This document shows positions 33,182 through 45,496 of a stretch of DNA of 64,000 bases, one piece after another. The stretch's first letter is position 1. Every line of letters begins with the position of its first letter. The stretch is from Lottia gigantea (taxonomy: Eukaryota; Mollusca; Gastropoda; Lottiidae): the NCBI RefSeq assembly GCF_000327385.1, contig NW_008707617.1:3529613-3593612 (forward strand), read 5' to 3'. The notes under the pieces were generated by a model. It did not search any database. It was not told the origin of the DNA and saw only the letters and a program-made list of their open reading frames with translations. The position numbers and the translations under genes were made by a program.

Positions 33182-36100
33182 TTAAGGTTTTGCTGTAATG
33201 TATGACTGTAAACATATATTATCAGTTGGGATCAATGCATCAGTGACGGGCGTCTCCTCGCGTTTTTTCATTTCGTTCTTTTTTAGCATTAATTCATCTT
33301 GTGTTTTCTTCTCCTGAATTATAAGCCGCTTTCTAAAATTTGTCTCTGTACACCCAAATATATCCCATCTAGTTGGCAAAATGTTTCTTTTAAATAACAA
33401 CTCGGACAAAAGGGATATTGAAATTATTGCAAGAAAACTAAGAACCATCGTTAACGTTCGGAAGGGAAAGTTTTGCCCAGTTTCTTCTGTATAAAAGGGA
33501 AATTTGAGCAGTACTGGTAGTTTTATTAATGGTTCGCCTCCAAGGATTCGAAGTATAATACTAAACATATAACCACAAACACATCCGTAACCATTGGTTA
33601 CTTCCAGAAATAATACACATGTGAACTGGGGAAACAGGATAACATACATTAGATCTGAACACAGCACATATAACCCATACACAGTTTCAGCACTAAGAGC
33701 AATAACTGTACCTAAAACACCAGCACAGATTACTGCAATTCGGATAACCCACATTATTTCTCTATCCGACGCCTACAATGTAAGGTTTTATTTCTGATTA
33801 TGGATATGTACATAGGTAATAAAAATACATTTGTAAAAGATAGTTTAATCAATATTGTCATCTCATTGTTATTTGACATAGGCAATAATTATATAACCAA
33901 TATTACATCTATAGATTACGAAGCCACTTTAATATGGCTATAGAACTATTCTCTTGGAAAGCCAAGTTTTGTGATCATTATGGTTGTGGGAGCTGCTAGA
34001 TAAGAGCAGTTATAGTCTCTCTTATTCATGAAATGAGATTTGAAATAAAAAAAGACACTATTTTAAAACTGATTTCATTACAGACTACCTTAGGTCGGAA
34101 TAGTTGTTGATAAATATTCTTAGAGAAGACTGATGCTGTTGATAGTATACTCGAGTCTGCTGAAGACATGACTGCTGCCGATATAGCCCCCATACCGACG
34201 ATAGACACAGGTAGTGGACAGAGGTACTGAAGAACTAGAGGAAGAATGTAACTCATCTTCGATGGTGGTATTGGTATGGTTCCTGTATATTCAGTTTGAT
34301 TCCAGTCTGAAAAATTAAGATACCACTGTCTGATTGATTAACATGTAGTTGTTTGTATAAAAGAGAACAGGTACATAAAAATACCTTCATGTAACAATAT
34401 CTCAGAAACATGATCGGTATAAGGGTTACTTTTATAATAAAACATATAAAAAAAACTATCGAATACCATAATCTCCACATGAAAATGAATAAATTATGAA
34501 ATGTACCTGCTGCTGAACCAGTGACACCCATCATAACGGCTGGTATAGCAAACAAAAATGTTGCTATACTTCCAACAGAAGATGCTATTCTTGCTCTCTT
34601 AGGGTTTTTACACGCCAAGACCCTTTGAAAATAAACCTAAAAACAATCAAATGAACATAGGTTAACTACTGTCCATTCGGCAGCCAGTCAGAATATGCAT
34701 CAAATGTGAAGTTAAATAAAAAGACGAAAAGTAGCCCAAACTTTGATCGCATGGACAGAATGTTCAGATGAATAGCTGAAGTCAGTGATACAGTAACCTG
34801 TTGTCATCTCAGTCAGCACGTTTTTGATACCAATAAAACAATCCAGCAACATCCATCAAATGATTCATTAATATTACATTACCTGCCATGGGATGCCACC
34901 AAGTAGTAATAAACCATATACATCTATAAATGATCCAAGTTGAGACATCTTAACCTCTCCTTTCCATGAAATCTGAACACGTTCAAAATCAACAGAAGGG
35001 TGATTCATAGCAAATGGTACCGCCACTACCTGAAATTTTTCGGTATTTTTTACCAAAGTATTCCTTGACATGCTTTTGTAATTATACACAAAATGTCGAT
35101 TATAGTTCCTGACGATATTGCGGGTTGTGCTACTGCTGGTGTTGTTATCGTTTCCACCGATTATGATGATCTGTCTAAGTGATGCTAGGTTTGGATGGAA
35201 AAGTTTTGTCAAATAAAACTTGTAATAGAATTCGTATCTGGACTATAGTAAGCAAGTCTACTTTTACCCGTCTTATATTATGATACTCATAAAGAAATAA
35301 GAAATACAAAATATTTGATAAAAATCTTTCAGTGGAAATTATCCTTTTCCATGACCCATGACATTGTAAAAAGAACTTTGTTCTTCGTTTTCGTGTACTG
35401 ATAGATGCTGTGAAGACTTGCCAGCTAAACATTGATTGCCATCAGTAGCTGAGTTGTGTCAAAATAAAATATTTCACGATTCACATTACCTGTCCTTGCA
35501 AATATATAACTAATCCTGGTAAGAGGAAGAAATAAAACAAGTGTATTCTATCAGTTTATGTATTGGGTTATTTGATTGCAGACAGATCTAATTTAAATTA
35601 AAAATTCCTAAATCCTTACCAATCCTATAAATATAATAATTAGTTGTACTACATCTGTATATGCTACAGACCACAATCCACCCAATATAGTATAACTCAC
35701 AGCAACACAAGCTGAACTTATTATAGAAATTTTCTCGTCAATATCTAATATTATAGAAACTGTTGAACCTAATAATATAAACAAATAAATATCTCACAGT
35801 ATGACATGTTCACATACTGGATCCAGCATCAGTTATTCCATAACAAGATAGAATCTATTGGATTATGGGATAGTGAGTTAATTTCTTAAAACATAATCCA
35901 AGAAACTTTATATCATAATTAGGAAGAGAATGCTTATTCTTTAAGTAACAAAAATCAGGGAACGACAAACTGATTGTGTAGATGTATACTTTATTTCTCT
36001 TACCTAAAGCTGCAAGTATAGCAGCTGTCCAAAATAAATCTCCACAGAACTGAGGAATGCACATCAATGCTCCAACTCTATTTCCTAATTTTATTTGGAA

Positions 36101-37832
36101 AGGATCAAACAATGTGAGATAGCCCGCTCTCCTCATTTTTGGAGCATATACGTTTCCTCCTGAAACATTAAATATTATAACTAGTGCCAAATTAATAAGC
36201 TATGATGATAATATGTTAATGGTGCTAAATCGATGTACGAGTATTGTTTTTATTCTAGTATGATGATGATGTTAATGATGATGATGATGACGATGACAAT
36301 ATACTACCAACAATCTCATAAAAAAGTCACATACCTATAAAGAAAGCAATACAATAAGCCACTGGAGCCTGAGCCCAAACAATACCACTTGATGCCATGA
36401 TTTCTGCCGTTCCATTGATGTAAGCACCACCGACTATTGTTGCTGCAAAGGATTCATTATTGATTGATTTTACTAGAAAAGTGAAGCGTCTTTCTTACTG
36501 TACTGTTATTCTTTTATATAGATACAGCGCCTTTCTTATATTTAACAAAATTATATTTAGCTTTTCACATGCTTTCCAATTATTTTAATAGATAATTCCC
36601 AATCATTTCAGTAAAATGTTTCCCCGCCATTTCAATAGAATGTTTCTCAATCATTTCAATAGAATGTTTCCCAATCATTTCAATAGAATATTTTCCAATT
36701 ATTCCAATATCATGTTTCTCAATCAATTCAATAGAATGTTTCCCAATCATTTCAATAGAATATTTTGCAATTATTTCAATAGAATGTTTCCCAATCATTT
36801 CAATAGAATGTTTCCCAATCATTTCAATAGAATGTTTCCCAATCATTTCAATAGAATATTTTCCAATTATTTCAATAGAATGTTTCCCAATTATTTCAAT
36901 AGAATGTTTCCCAATTATTTCAATAGAATGTTTCCCAATCATTTCAATAGAATGTTTCCCAATCATTTCAATAGAATGTTTCCCAATCATTTCAATAGAA
37001 TGTTTCCCAATCATTTCAATAGAATGTTTCCCAATCATTTCAATAGAATATTTTCCAATTATTTCAATAGAATGTTTCCCAATCATTTCAATAGAATGTT
37101 TCCCAATCATTTCAATAGAATGTTTCCCAATTATTTCAATAGAATATTTTCAAATTATTTCAATAGAATGTTTCCCAATCATTTCAATAGAATGTTTCCC
37201 AATCATTTCAATAGAATGTTTCCCAATTATTTCAATAGAATGTTTCCCAATCATATCATTTCAATAGAATGTTTCCAATTTTTTCAATAGAATGTTTCCC
37301 AATCATTTCAATAGAATGTTTCCCAATCATTTCAATAGAATGTTTCCCAATCATTTCAATAGAATGTTTCCCAATCATTTCAATATGTTTCCCAATCATT
37401 TCATTAGAATGTTTCCCAATCATTTCAATAGAATGCTTTCCAGCCCCCAATTATTTCAATAATTGATTCCAATAGCATCCATTATCCCGTGGAAGGCCAA
37501 TAGCTCCAGGCATTTAAGAACTCAATGATATGAATTTTTGAATATCACTGAATAGCATGCGTCTCAACCTTTTCAATTCCAAATAGCATATATTAGGAAA
37601 ATAACTTAAAATGACTGGAAATCAACCATTACAGCTATGGTTACGTGTGCAATACAGTGGAAGACATACCCGTCATTGTGAAAATAGAAACGATGAGTCC
37701 CATACTTCTTCCGGCAACCAAAACATCTGTGGCAGACGAATGAGCAGAGCGTCTAGCAGCAAAAATACCGATTCCAAGGATCAGAATGTAAAACACAATA
37801 ACCGATATCAAACCAGCCACATTCACTGCCAT
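33182..37832 (-). CDS. SLC5A7-like: SLC5A7-like (high-affinity choline transporter family) protein, copy A, 8 exons
   Basis: The exons, in transcript order, are 37832-37670, 36442-36335, 36159-36004, 35768-35620, 35029-34883, 34636-34507, 34306-34089 and 33772-33182. They total 1662 bp, encoding 553 residues; human CHT1 has 580. Strong matches run along the whole family: [18 protein letters not shown] at the start, [81 protein letters not shown] and [10 protein letters not shown]. Members are sodium-coupled transporters with 13 membrane helices, and CHT1 returns choline to cholinergic nerve ends. The position of the cage tryptophan of CHT1 (Trp62) is Ile57 here, so the substrate may differ. 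The C-terminal tail is unlike that of CHT1. Intron 1 holds a 24-bp minisatellite. The start is the only ATG that fits the family N-terminus. Confidence 0.94.
36258..36297. repeat. (ATG)n-like microsatellite
   Basis: An imperfect trinucleotide run of ATGATG units with GTT and ACG interruptions, in intron 2 of copy A. Confidence 0.85.
36590..37470. repeat. minisatellite, 24-bp unit, about 36 copies
   Basis: The consensus unit AATAGAATGTTTCCCAATCA plus TTTC repeats almost without indels for about 880 bp, with point variants (ATATTTTCC, AATTATTTC) distributed in higher-order groups. Because 24 is a multiple of three, long open frames exist on both strands (MFPNHFNR and GKHSIEMI repeats). These are by-products, as the array lies in intron 1 of choline-transporter-like copy A between exons at 36442 and 37670. 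Confidence 0.97.
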
Positions 37833-38204
37833 GTTGGCCAGAAATAATAACCTTTAAATATCAAATATCAATTGTCGCTGATCTAAAAAGTTCAAGTTTG
37901 AACAGTTTTTTAACAAGCCTAATGTTTGCTTTCACACGCATAAAGTGATGTATAGCTGATTAATATTTACAACAGACTGGGTTGTGAATATAAAATACAA
38001 TTTTATCATAATATCTACTTCATTTGTTTCTAAACAAAGCGGTCTGGTATCTATGTGTTTGAAAAGGTTTCGACAAGATAGATTGTCAGTCTTTTCGAAA
38101 ATAAATTGATACATCAAGAATGGCGAACGAACTCAGAAACTTCTCATAGAAGAACTTCAATAGTAATTTATTATTTTTTTGTAACAAACCATCTTAAGGA
38201 ACCG

Positions 38205-38535
38205 GAAATGGACAAAGGGCAGTCATCAAGTACCTGCAACTGAAAGGGCTTACTTAGATAGATTCTCTCTTTAGGAGACGAAGCCCATCCACTTCCACTG
38301 TAAAAATGTGGACTGTGGAATTTAAGCGTGGTAGAGAGAGCCTTGATAATGACCCGCTACCAGGAAGGCCTTTCGTAATATGACAATGATGATATTGACA
38401 CACTTTCAGTGTTATGAGGCATCTCTTATGTGAAGGTTGGGCATATTAACAACTAAGAGCTGGAAATGACAAAATTCTGCAAGATGGGTGCGAAAACTCT
38501 TGACAGATGATTAAATCTTACACCAGGTAGGGCGC
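38205..38535 (+). mobile_element. degenerate mariner transposase N-terminal fragment
   Basis: On the plus strand the frame reads RAVIKYLQLKG, a short gap, STVKMWTVEFKRGRESLDND and LPGRPF, then a frame-shifted stretch containing ELEMTK and a RW-LL-like motif. This is the order found in the helix-turn-helix N-terminus of mariner transposases. In-frame stops (after LKGLT and after PFVI) and at least one frameshift are present, and the catalytic domain is missing. No terminal repeats were found. It lies between the two choline-transporter-like genes. Confidence 0.8.
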
Positions 38536-38817
38536 GATGTGTCAAAGTTCGTAGAGCTATAAATATAATAATATTGACAATTCCAAAACACTTTCTGTTT
38601 TGTGCCACGAAACGGCGTAAATTTGCGAGTTGGTATTAATTCGCGATTTTGTTGTAGTTTCGTCGAATTTATATTAGAATCTTTCAACTGCTTGACAAAT
38701 TTGCAAACTCATTCAAAATCTGATTGTTGTTCCCAGTGAATCCATTGGGAAATATCACAAAAATGCATACTGTACAGTTTTATAAATATTTATTTTACAT
38801 ATATCATGTACCACACA

Positions 38818-41800
38818 TCATGAGTCAGCATTTAAAGGTTTACTGTCATCTACTGGTATTCTTATAGTTGAGTTAGTAGTTGATCGCAATTCCACGTTAT
38901 CCATCAGTGGAACAGTCTTATTCAGTTCTTCCTGTTCGCGATTTTTTAGTCGTTCACGAAAGTCAGGACTGGTACAACCGAATACGTCAAATCTTTTCGG
39001 TATGATCTCCTTTTTAAACATAATTTCAAACAACCAAGAGAATAGAACTGTTGAAATCAGGCTACACAACATTGCTAAAGTCCGGAATGGAAAGTTTTGT
39101 CCTGCTTCCTCGGTATAAAACGGATAATGTATTAAAGGAGGTATTTTTACCACTGCTTCTCCACCTATAACTCGTAAGATGACGCTAATGGTATATCCTA
39201 TCAAAGACCCATAAGCATTACTAACATCAAAAAATAGAACACATGTAAATTGTGGAAAGAGAATAACATACATTAAGTCGGAGCATAAAACATACAATCC
39301 ATAAACACTTTTTGCTCCTATTGCGATAGATGTAGCCAGGGCACCTGCTACTATAATACCAATTCTTAAAACCCATACCATTTCTCTATCAGAAGCCTAA
39401 AAAAGAAACAGTCTTTACTATCAAACTATAGAAATCATAAATTAACAAAGAAGGTGATGAATGATTCGGTGTTTAACATTCAGAATAACAAGAGAACACC
39501 TCTCTTAAAGAGAAAGAAACAAACCTTTGGTCTGAAAAACTGTTGATATATATTTTTAGCAAAAACAGATGATGTAGATAATATGCTAGAGTCAGCTGAA
39601 GACATGACTGCTGCTGAGACTGCACCTAAACCTATCAATGATACTGGTAGTGGACAGAGATACTGGAGTACTAATGGTAATATATAACTCATCTTCTCCT
39701 TAGGGATTGGAATTTCTCCCGTGTAGCTTGTTTGATTCCAGTCTGGAAATAAATTACATACACATGTCAAATATAGCTTGCCTGGCAAGGTAATATACGC
39801 TAACTGACAGCTTTGGTTTTGAATACAAATATTTGGCAGTACAGTAACAATCACCAGTCAAACACTTCTTTTTTTTTTGTAAACAATATTTTATTCACAT
39901 ATACATATGAACAGGATTGGAGAACAGGCTTACGCCTATATGACCCCTTTCCAAAAAACAATGAAAATTAATAATTATATACATTAAATTAAAGTTATTA
40001 TAAATTATAATACTAATGTATATACATTTACATATTGTACAACAATGAATAAGGAAAAAGTAATATAATGGTATTTTGAGAAGCCACACACGTTCTCTTT
40101 TAGGGGAAAATTAGAAGCGTTTACTAAGATTGAGAAATGAGTGGACCTGATCAAATATTTCTAAAGATTCAGTTTGAATATCTGATCCATATAATAGGTG
40201 GTTTAGGTTAATAAATTTTGGTTGAAGCAGAAGAATAGAGCGGCGGCGTGCATCTAAATATAAGGGGCATTTTAGGAGATAGTGATATGCATCTTCAAAT
40301 TGATGTCCGCAAATCCATTCCGGGTTGTCGGAGATATGTCTGAGGTACTTATGCCCGTTTAGATCACTACAAGAGAGGCAAAGACGGCTATGTAAGATTT
40401 GATTCGTTCGTTGGCCGATGTAGTATGGATTGGCACTGTTTTGTCTTTAGATTTAAGTGAAGATTTAAATGCGGATATGGATGGAATAAATTTTTGGGAG
40501 TCTGGTAAAAGGTTTCAGAGGCGTATAGATGATGGAATAAAGGATTTATAAAAAAGATCAGTTCTGCAAGCATATTCATTCAAATTATTAATGTTTCTCA
40601 GATTGTAGGTGGACTGTCTATATTCAAGGAGATCAGATAAATATTGCGGAGTCATGTTGTTAAGTATTTTATAAATCATTACTAATTTATTCCGCCTTCT
40701 TCTCTCCTGTAGTGATATAAATCCTGTTTCTTCGTATAGTAGTTGGTGGCTGGTACTTTTCACTGCCCCACAGATTGTTCGGAGTGCATCAAGTTGGAGA
40801 TTTTCTAATTTGTTTGTTAGTTCGGCAGTGCACCCATCCCAAATTATGTCGCAGTAGTCGAAGTGTGGGGGAATAAAAGAAGTATATATTGTAAGAATAG
40901 ATTTCCTGCTAAGTCGGTATTTTAAAGATCTGATACAATTAATCATCCTGCCGGTTTTCGATAAAATAATGTTTATGTGCACATCCCACTGACAATTGTT
41001 TTGAAATGTTTATGAAATGAAACTTCTTGGACTGGTGTTTTATCTAAGTTCAAAGTTGGTAGTAGAGGGTTCGATTTAGTAGTAAATGCAAGTGTTTCTG
41101 TTTTTAAGGGATTGAAGGATACCAGCCATGTTTTTGCCCAGTTATTGATGGTGTTTAAATCATGGTTAAGTACCTCAGCGGAAGCATTCGGATCATCAAT
41201 TTTTAGATAAAGAGACGTATCGTCTGCAAAAAGTCGAATATGAGATTTGATTTGTTTCACAATATCGTTAGTATAAATAAGGAATAGTAATGGTCCAAGG
41301 ACAGAGCCCTGTGGAACACCAACTGGGACTGTTTTAAGTTCAGAGGAAACTCCACTTACAACTACTCTTTGATTGCGATCTCCTCTGATGCCCACAGCCC
41401 CAAGCTTATGACAGAGGCCAGCATGCCAAAATGTCACAGAAAACTGCATATGAGTTTTAGTCGATGGCTTGAAAAAAATAGTGAGAGAGATCTATTAGTT
41501 GAAATGTTGTTGATTCGACGTGAAGAAACACTTCTTTTGAACTGAGCGATACTGAACAATATTGCTAAGTTTTGTCAAAATCCTTTTTGTGCCTTTTACA
41601 TTGTTTACAAGCTAAACATTTTTTAAACACATGGGAAATATCTCATATTGAATTTTTTGAGTTCATCAGGAATTGAACCTTTTTGAGCTGAAAATTGAAC
41701 GCGTTTGCAAAAACAAGAATTGTGCCTTCTAGGGTGTTGACAAGTTTAAAATTGAAGGTATAAAAAGGTTTTTTTTATATTTTTCACGTACACAATATAA

Positions 41801-44709
41801 TTTGAACAGTTTGTCGTTTGTCTCCATTTTTACTTTATTTTACCTTTACTAAAGATACACATAAAAAATACCTGCAGAAGCTCCTGCGACTCCCATACAA
41901 GCTGCTGGAATCGCAAAGCAAAAGGTAGCTACACTAGCTACTAGTGATGCTAGTCGAGCTCTTTCCGGTGTTTTACATGCCAATATCCTTTGATAGTACA
42001 CCTAAAGCACAAAACGGTATACAAACAAGGATTATGATATTAAAAAAGGAATATAATATGTAATTGCCTGATGCCAAACTTTAGGTCAAGAGACAAGTTA
42101 GTGATTATTATAAAAGGGTGGTAAACACTGTTGATGAGTTTAAATAATTCTTGCTTTCTAGGTATATTCAATGATATAGACCACTGACTGTAATCAAGAC
42201 CTAGTGATAGAAGCTTACTACTTCACAATAAATATGATTTCTTCGTGCCAGAATACGGTGAATTTTCATTGTTGGCAAAATGCATCGAAAATATTGGTTA
42301 ATTCAATCTTTATTTCATTTAATAGCCTACCTGCCATGGAATACCTCCTAGTAGTAAAACCCCATATATATCAATGAAGTAACCAATTTGGTTGGTAGGA
42401 ATTGTTCCTTGCCATGAATCCGAAATTCGACTGAAATCAACTGACTCGTGGTTCAATGCGAATGGCACAGCTATTATCTAAAATAAGATTACCAACGTCA
42501 CTGAAATCATAACTTTTGGTCCACAGTATGGATTTCTCGACATGATTTGTAACGTCTGAAGGTCGAAATGACATTAATCGGATTCCCAAATAGTGAAAAT
42601 TCGAAATTATTTAGCTACATATTTTATCAAGTAACAAAATAATGATCCTCTTGTATGTGCAGTACAGGATAATCCTTAACTAACACTTGAAATCATTTCG
42701 ATCTGAAGTATACTACGGACCATGCAGAACATTTGAATAGCCAAAGTATAAAAATCCGTGCAAGCAAGGCAATTCCATTAATCAAAATCTCGTCCAAAGC
42801 ATGGCAAAATCAAGGGTGAAAAATCGTCTTTGAAATATTAATAAACAGTAAAAAAAGGAGAGAGTGATTCTACTTACCAACCCAATAGCAATGCAAATTA
42901 ACTGAACGACATCTGTATATGCTACCGACCACAAACCACCTAATACGGTATAAAAGATTGCCACACAAGCTGATATTATCACCGCAATAGTTTGATCTAT
43001 GTCTAAAATAATTGCTATAGTAGAACCTGAAAAACACTTGGGGGTAAATATGAGGTAAAGGTTTATATATTTCAGTAACCAAACAGATGTATGGCGTTAT
43101 TTAGAAGGTGTCATATAACTCATTCTTAGCGGTTGATGAATGAAATGAATGCAAAACTATTTTGTATAAAATAATAATAAAAATGATGCACAGAGCATAC
43201 CGAGAGCAGCAAGAATGGCAGCTGTCCAGAAGAGGTCACCCATAAACTGTGGAATACACATAAGTGCTCCTACACGATTACCAAATTTTATCTGGAAAGG
43301 GTCATACATTGTTATATACCCAGCTCTTCTCATCTTTGGACCATAAATCACGCCACCTATAAAGGAACATCCCAAAACTGGAACTTTGAAATAACAGGTG
43401 TCAGAGGAGACATTTTGTAGGAAAGATATATTTTGTTTACCGACAAAAGTCTTCAAGATAGCTACCAACAAGAAAGATAAACGTACGCCCACATTGCAGC
43501 TTTGATAAGTGTTTTGATTCAATAAAAAGCAGCATGAACATAGTGTTTAATTTGTAAACTTCATTGCTCAGATGAACTTAAAGGGGCATTACATTTTTGT
43601 AAAACATTTTCATTGTCAAAAAACGTCGAAAATTATCCCTTAAAATTTCTAAAGTATGCTATTTAAATCTATGTATCTACTTGATCAAAATGAATGAGTA
43701 CCACTGGCTAATTAAGGTTTGATGGAGCTTCAGTGATTTCCATGTGGGCGTATAAAAATCTAGCAAATGAAGTTTCAACAAAATTTACACTTTTCGTCAC
43801 CAGATGAGATGAATGTAACACAGCACCATGTCCTCGTAGTTTGGACCTCGTTCTGACCCATGTAAAATAAAGGGTTTATCATTATTATTTCATTTTTAGA
43901 TTTCATTTTTAGATTTCATTTTTAGATTTCATTTTCTGATGACGAAACGTGATAGGTGTTTCCAATGACAATTCACGTACAGCTTATATAAACTGACAGT
44001 GGTTATATAGTTTATGCCAGTGACACCTTTTCTGATTTCTGACAAATACAAAAATATTCGGTTTTGATTGACAAGTGATAAAAGAGCCATGTCTAATCTT
44101 AAATAACACTAAGAGTTATTTAAAGCTGATTGAGATGTATAAATACCTATCAAAAAAGCTAAACAATAAGCGACAGGAGCTTGAGCCCATACTACTCCAC
44201 TTGATGCTAATATCTCCGCCGTTCCATTTATATAAGCCCCACCAACTAGTGTAGCTAAAAATGAAAGTTTATCCTCTAAGTTTTAACAAATTTCTTTGTG
44301 CAAAATAAACATTTTTTCCTTTCAGTTGGACATAATCTCTGATGGTGTTACTAGAAACGTCACAATATTGAAGATGCTATTTCTATTTATCAGGGGGAGC
44401 GATTTTGAGATTATAGCCAGCCTGTTACAAAATGCAATACATGTACTCTAAAGATTCGTAAAGAATTGGTTCAGATATGAAAATAACTGTCTTGTAAAAA
44501 GTATATTAATGAAAACAGCGTAAGTCAGCCGTTAATTAAATGTAACCTGTCATGGTAAAGAATGAAACGATTAATCCCATTCCACGATTGGCTACCAGCA
44601 GTTCTTCTGTTGTAGAATTGGCCCCCTTTCTTCCAGCCCAAATACCAATAGCAATGATCAATATATAAAATATAATGACTGCTATTATTCCAGGTATGTT
44701 AACTGCCAT
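38818..44709 (-). CDS. SLC5A7-like: SLC5A7-like (high-affinity choline transporter family) protein, copy B, 8 exons
   Basis: The exons, in transcript order, are 44709-44547, 44254-44147, 43356-43201, 43026-42878, 42477-42331, 42001-41872, 39742-39525 and 39396-38818. They total 1650 bp, encoding 549 residues. The first seven exons have exactly the sizes of copy A (163, 108, 156, 149, 147, 130 and 218 bp) with the same phases, so the two genes arose by tandem duplication of an already split gene. The hallmark blocks are the same ([46 protein letters not shown]). The residue at the CHT1 Trp62 position is Leu57. The tail ends in a Ser/Thr-rich stretch different from copy A. A 5' splice-acceptor-like TTTCAG ends just before the start, at 44717, so a noncoding exon upstream is possible. 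Intron 6 holds a LINE. Confidence 0.94.
39868..41455 (-). mobile_element. 5'-truncated LINE (non-LTR retrotransposon) in copy B intron 6
   Basis: Read on the minus strand, the element holds the second half of a reverse transcriptase. [20 protein letters not shown] and the catalytic FADD ([10 protein letters not shown]) are followed by the thumb region and C-terminal domain. It ends with a Cys/His knuckle ([11 protein letters not shown] and [18 protein letters not shown] near 40300-40380), then a 3' UTR and a poly-A tail (T-run at 39868-39879 on the plus strand). Two frames cover the domain, 41449-40973 and 40982-40515, so there is one frameshift near 40975, plus later stops. The endonuclease and first half of the polymerase are missing, as usual for 5' truncation. 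It has the same orientation as the host gene. The clade is uncertain (Jockey/CR1 group). Confidence 0.88.
43484..43752. mobile_element. possible 269-bp non-autonomous element with TACGCCCACAT ends
   Basis: TACGCCCACAT at 43484-43494 and ATGTGGGCGTA at 43742-43752 are perfect 11-bp inverted repeats. The same 11 bases start the repeat at 17777. The interior is AT-rich and noncoding. It lies in intron 2 of copy B. No clear target duplication was seen, so the boundaries are tentative. Confidence 0.5.
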
Positions 44710-44716
44710 GGTGCAG

Positions 44717-45463
44717 CTGAAATAATAACCACAACATGTTCTAAGATATAAGATGTGGTATTATTTGCTCTAGTTCAACTGATGTGGGATATACCAGTTC
44801 TAGTAAAAGGACAGATGTACATATATAAATAACCGAACCTCAAGGTTTTGTAAAAAAAAATCTGACACACTAGTCAGAACATGTCTATGAATACCAAAAT
44901 ATCATACAGTTTATTATCACTAGTACTCTTTACATTATGTATTTTGCGTATAACAAAAAGAATCGTTTATCAAAAACACATAATGACATAATGATAACAC
45001 GTTTACTTGTATTGCGACCAAGTTGTACTATTTCAATATTACATATTTAGTGAGCCTAAACTGACGATTGGTACAGAATAATTTAACTTACCTTTTTATT
45101 TCAAATTAAATATAATCAAAACTTATTAAGAGTTGAATGTTAAAACTTTAAACACACTTGACTGAGTAAAAATAAATGATATTTAGATTTTTTTTGTCTA
45201 AGTCATAGTCATCTAACATCTCTTAACAAACTAATGACATGCAGTAATGTCACGTCCAGTTGTTTTTTCCTTTCGTCTCTGATGGTACGTTAGAGTTTAA
45301 CATATGATGTTATTAAAACAGTTGTATTGTTTTAATGTAAGGAAGCTAAGCCTTAACAATGTAACCGTAAACAGACTTGTTTTAGTTTGTTTATGTATAG
45401 ATTTCCTCTTTTGTTTATTTCTAGTGTTTAAAATTAGTCAATAGATGTTATACTTCATTCACT
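44717..45463. other. 5' flank of choline-transporter-like copy B
   Basis: AT-rich sequence without recognisable exon. It should contain the promoter and any noncoding first exon of copy B. No specific element can be named. Confidence 0.4.
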
Positions 45464-45464
45464 G

Positions 45465-45496
<32 letters not shown>

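Noticed and set aside
36580-37466. Long open frames on both strands coding for repeated octapeptides
   Set aside because: They are a consequence of the 24-bp tandem unit and lie in an intron of the choline-transporter-like gene between well-supported exons.
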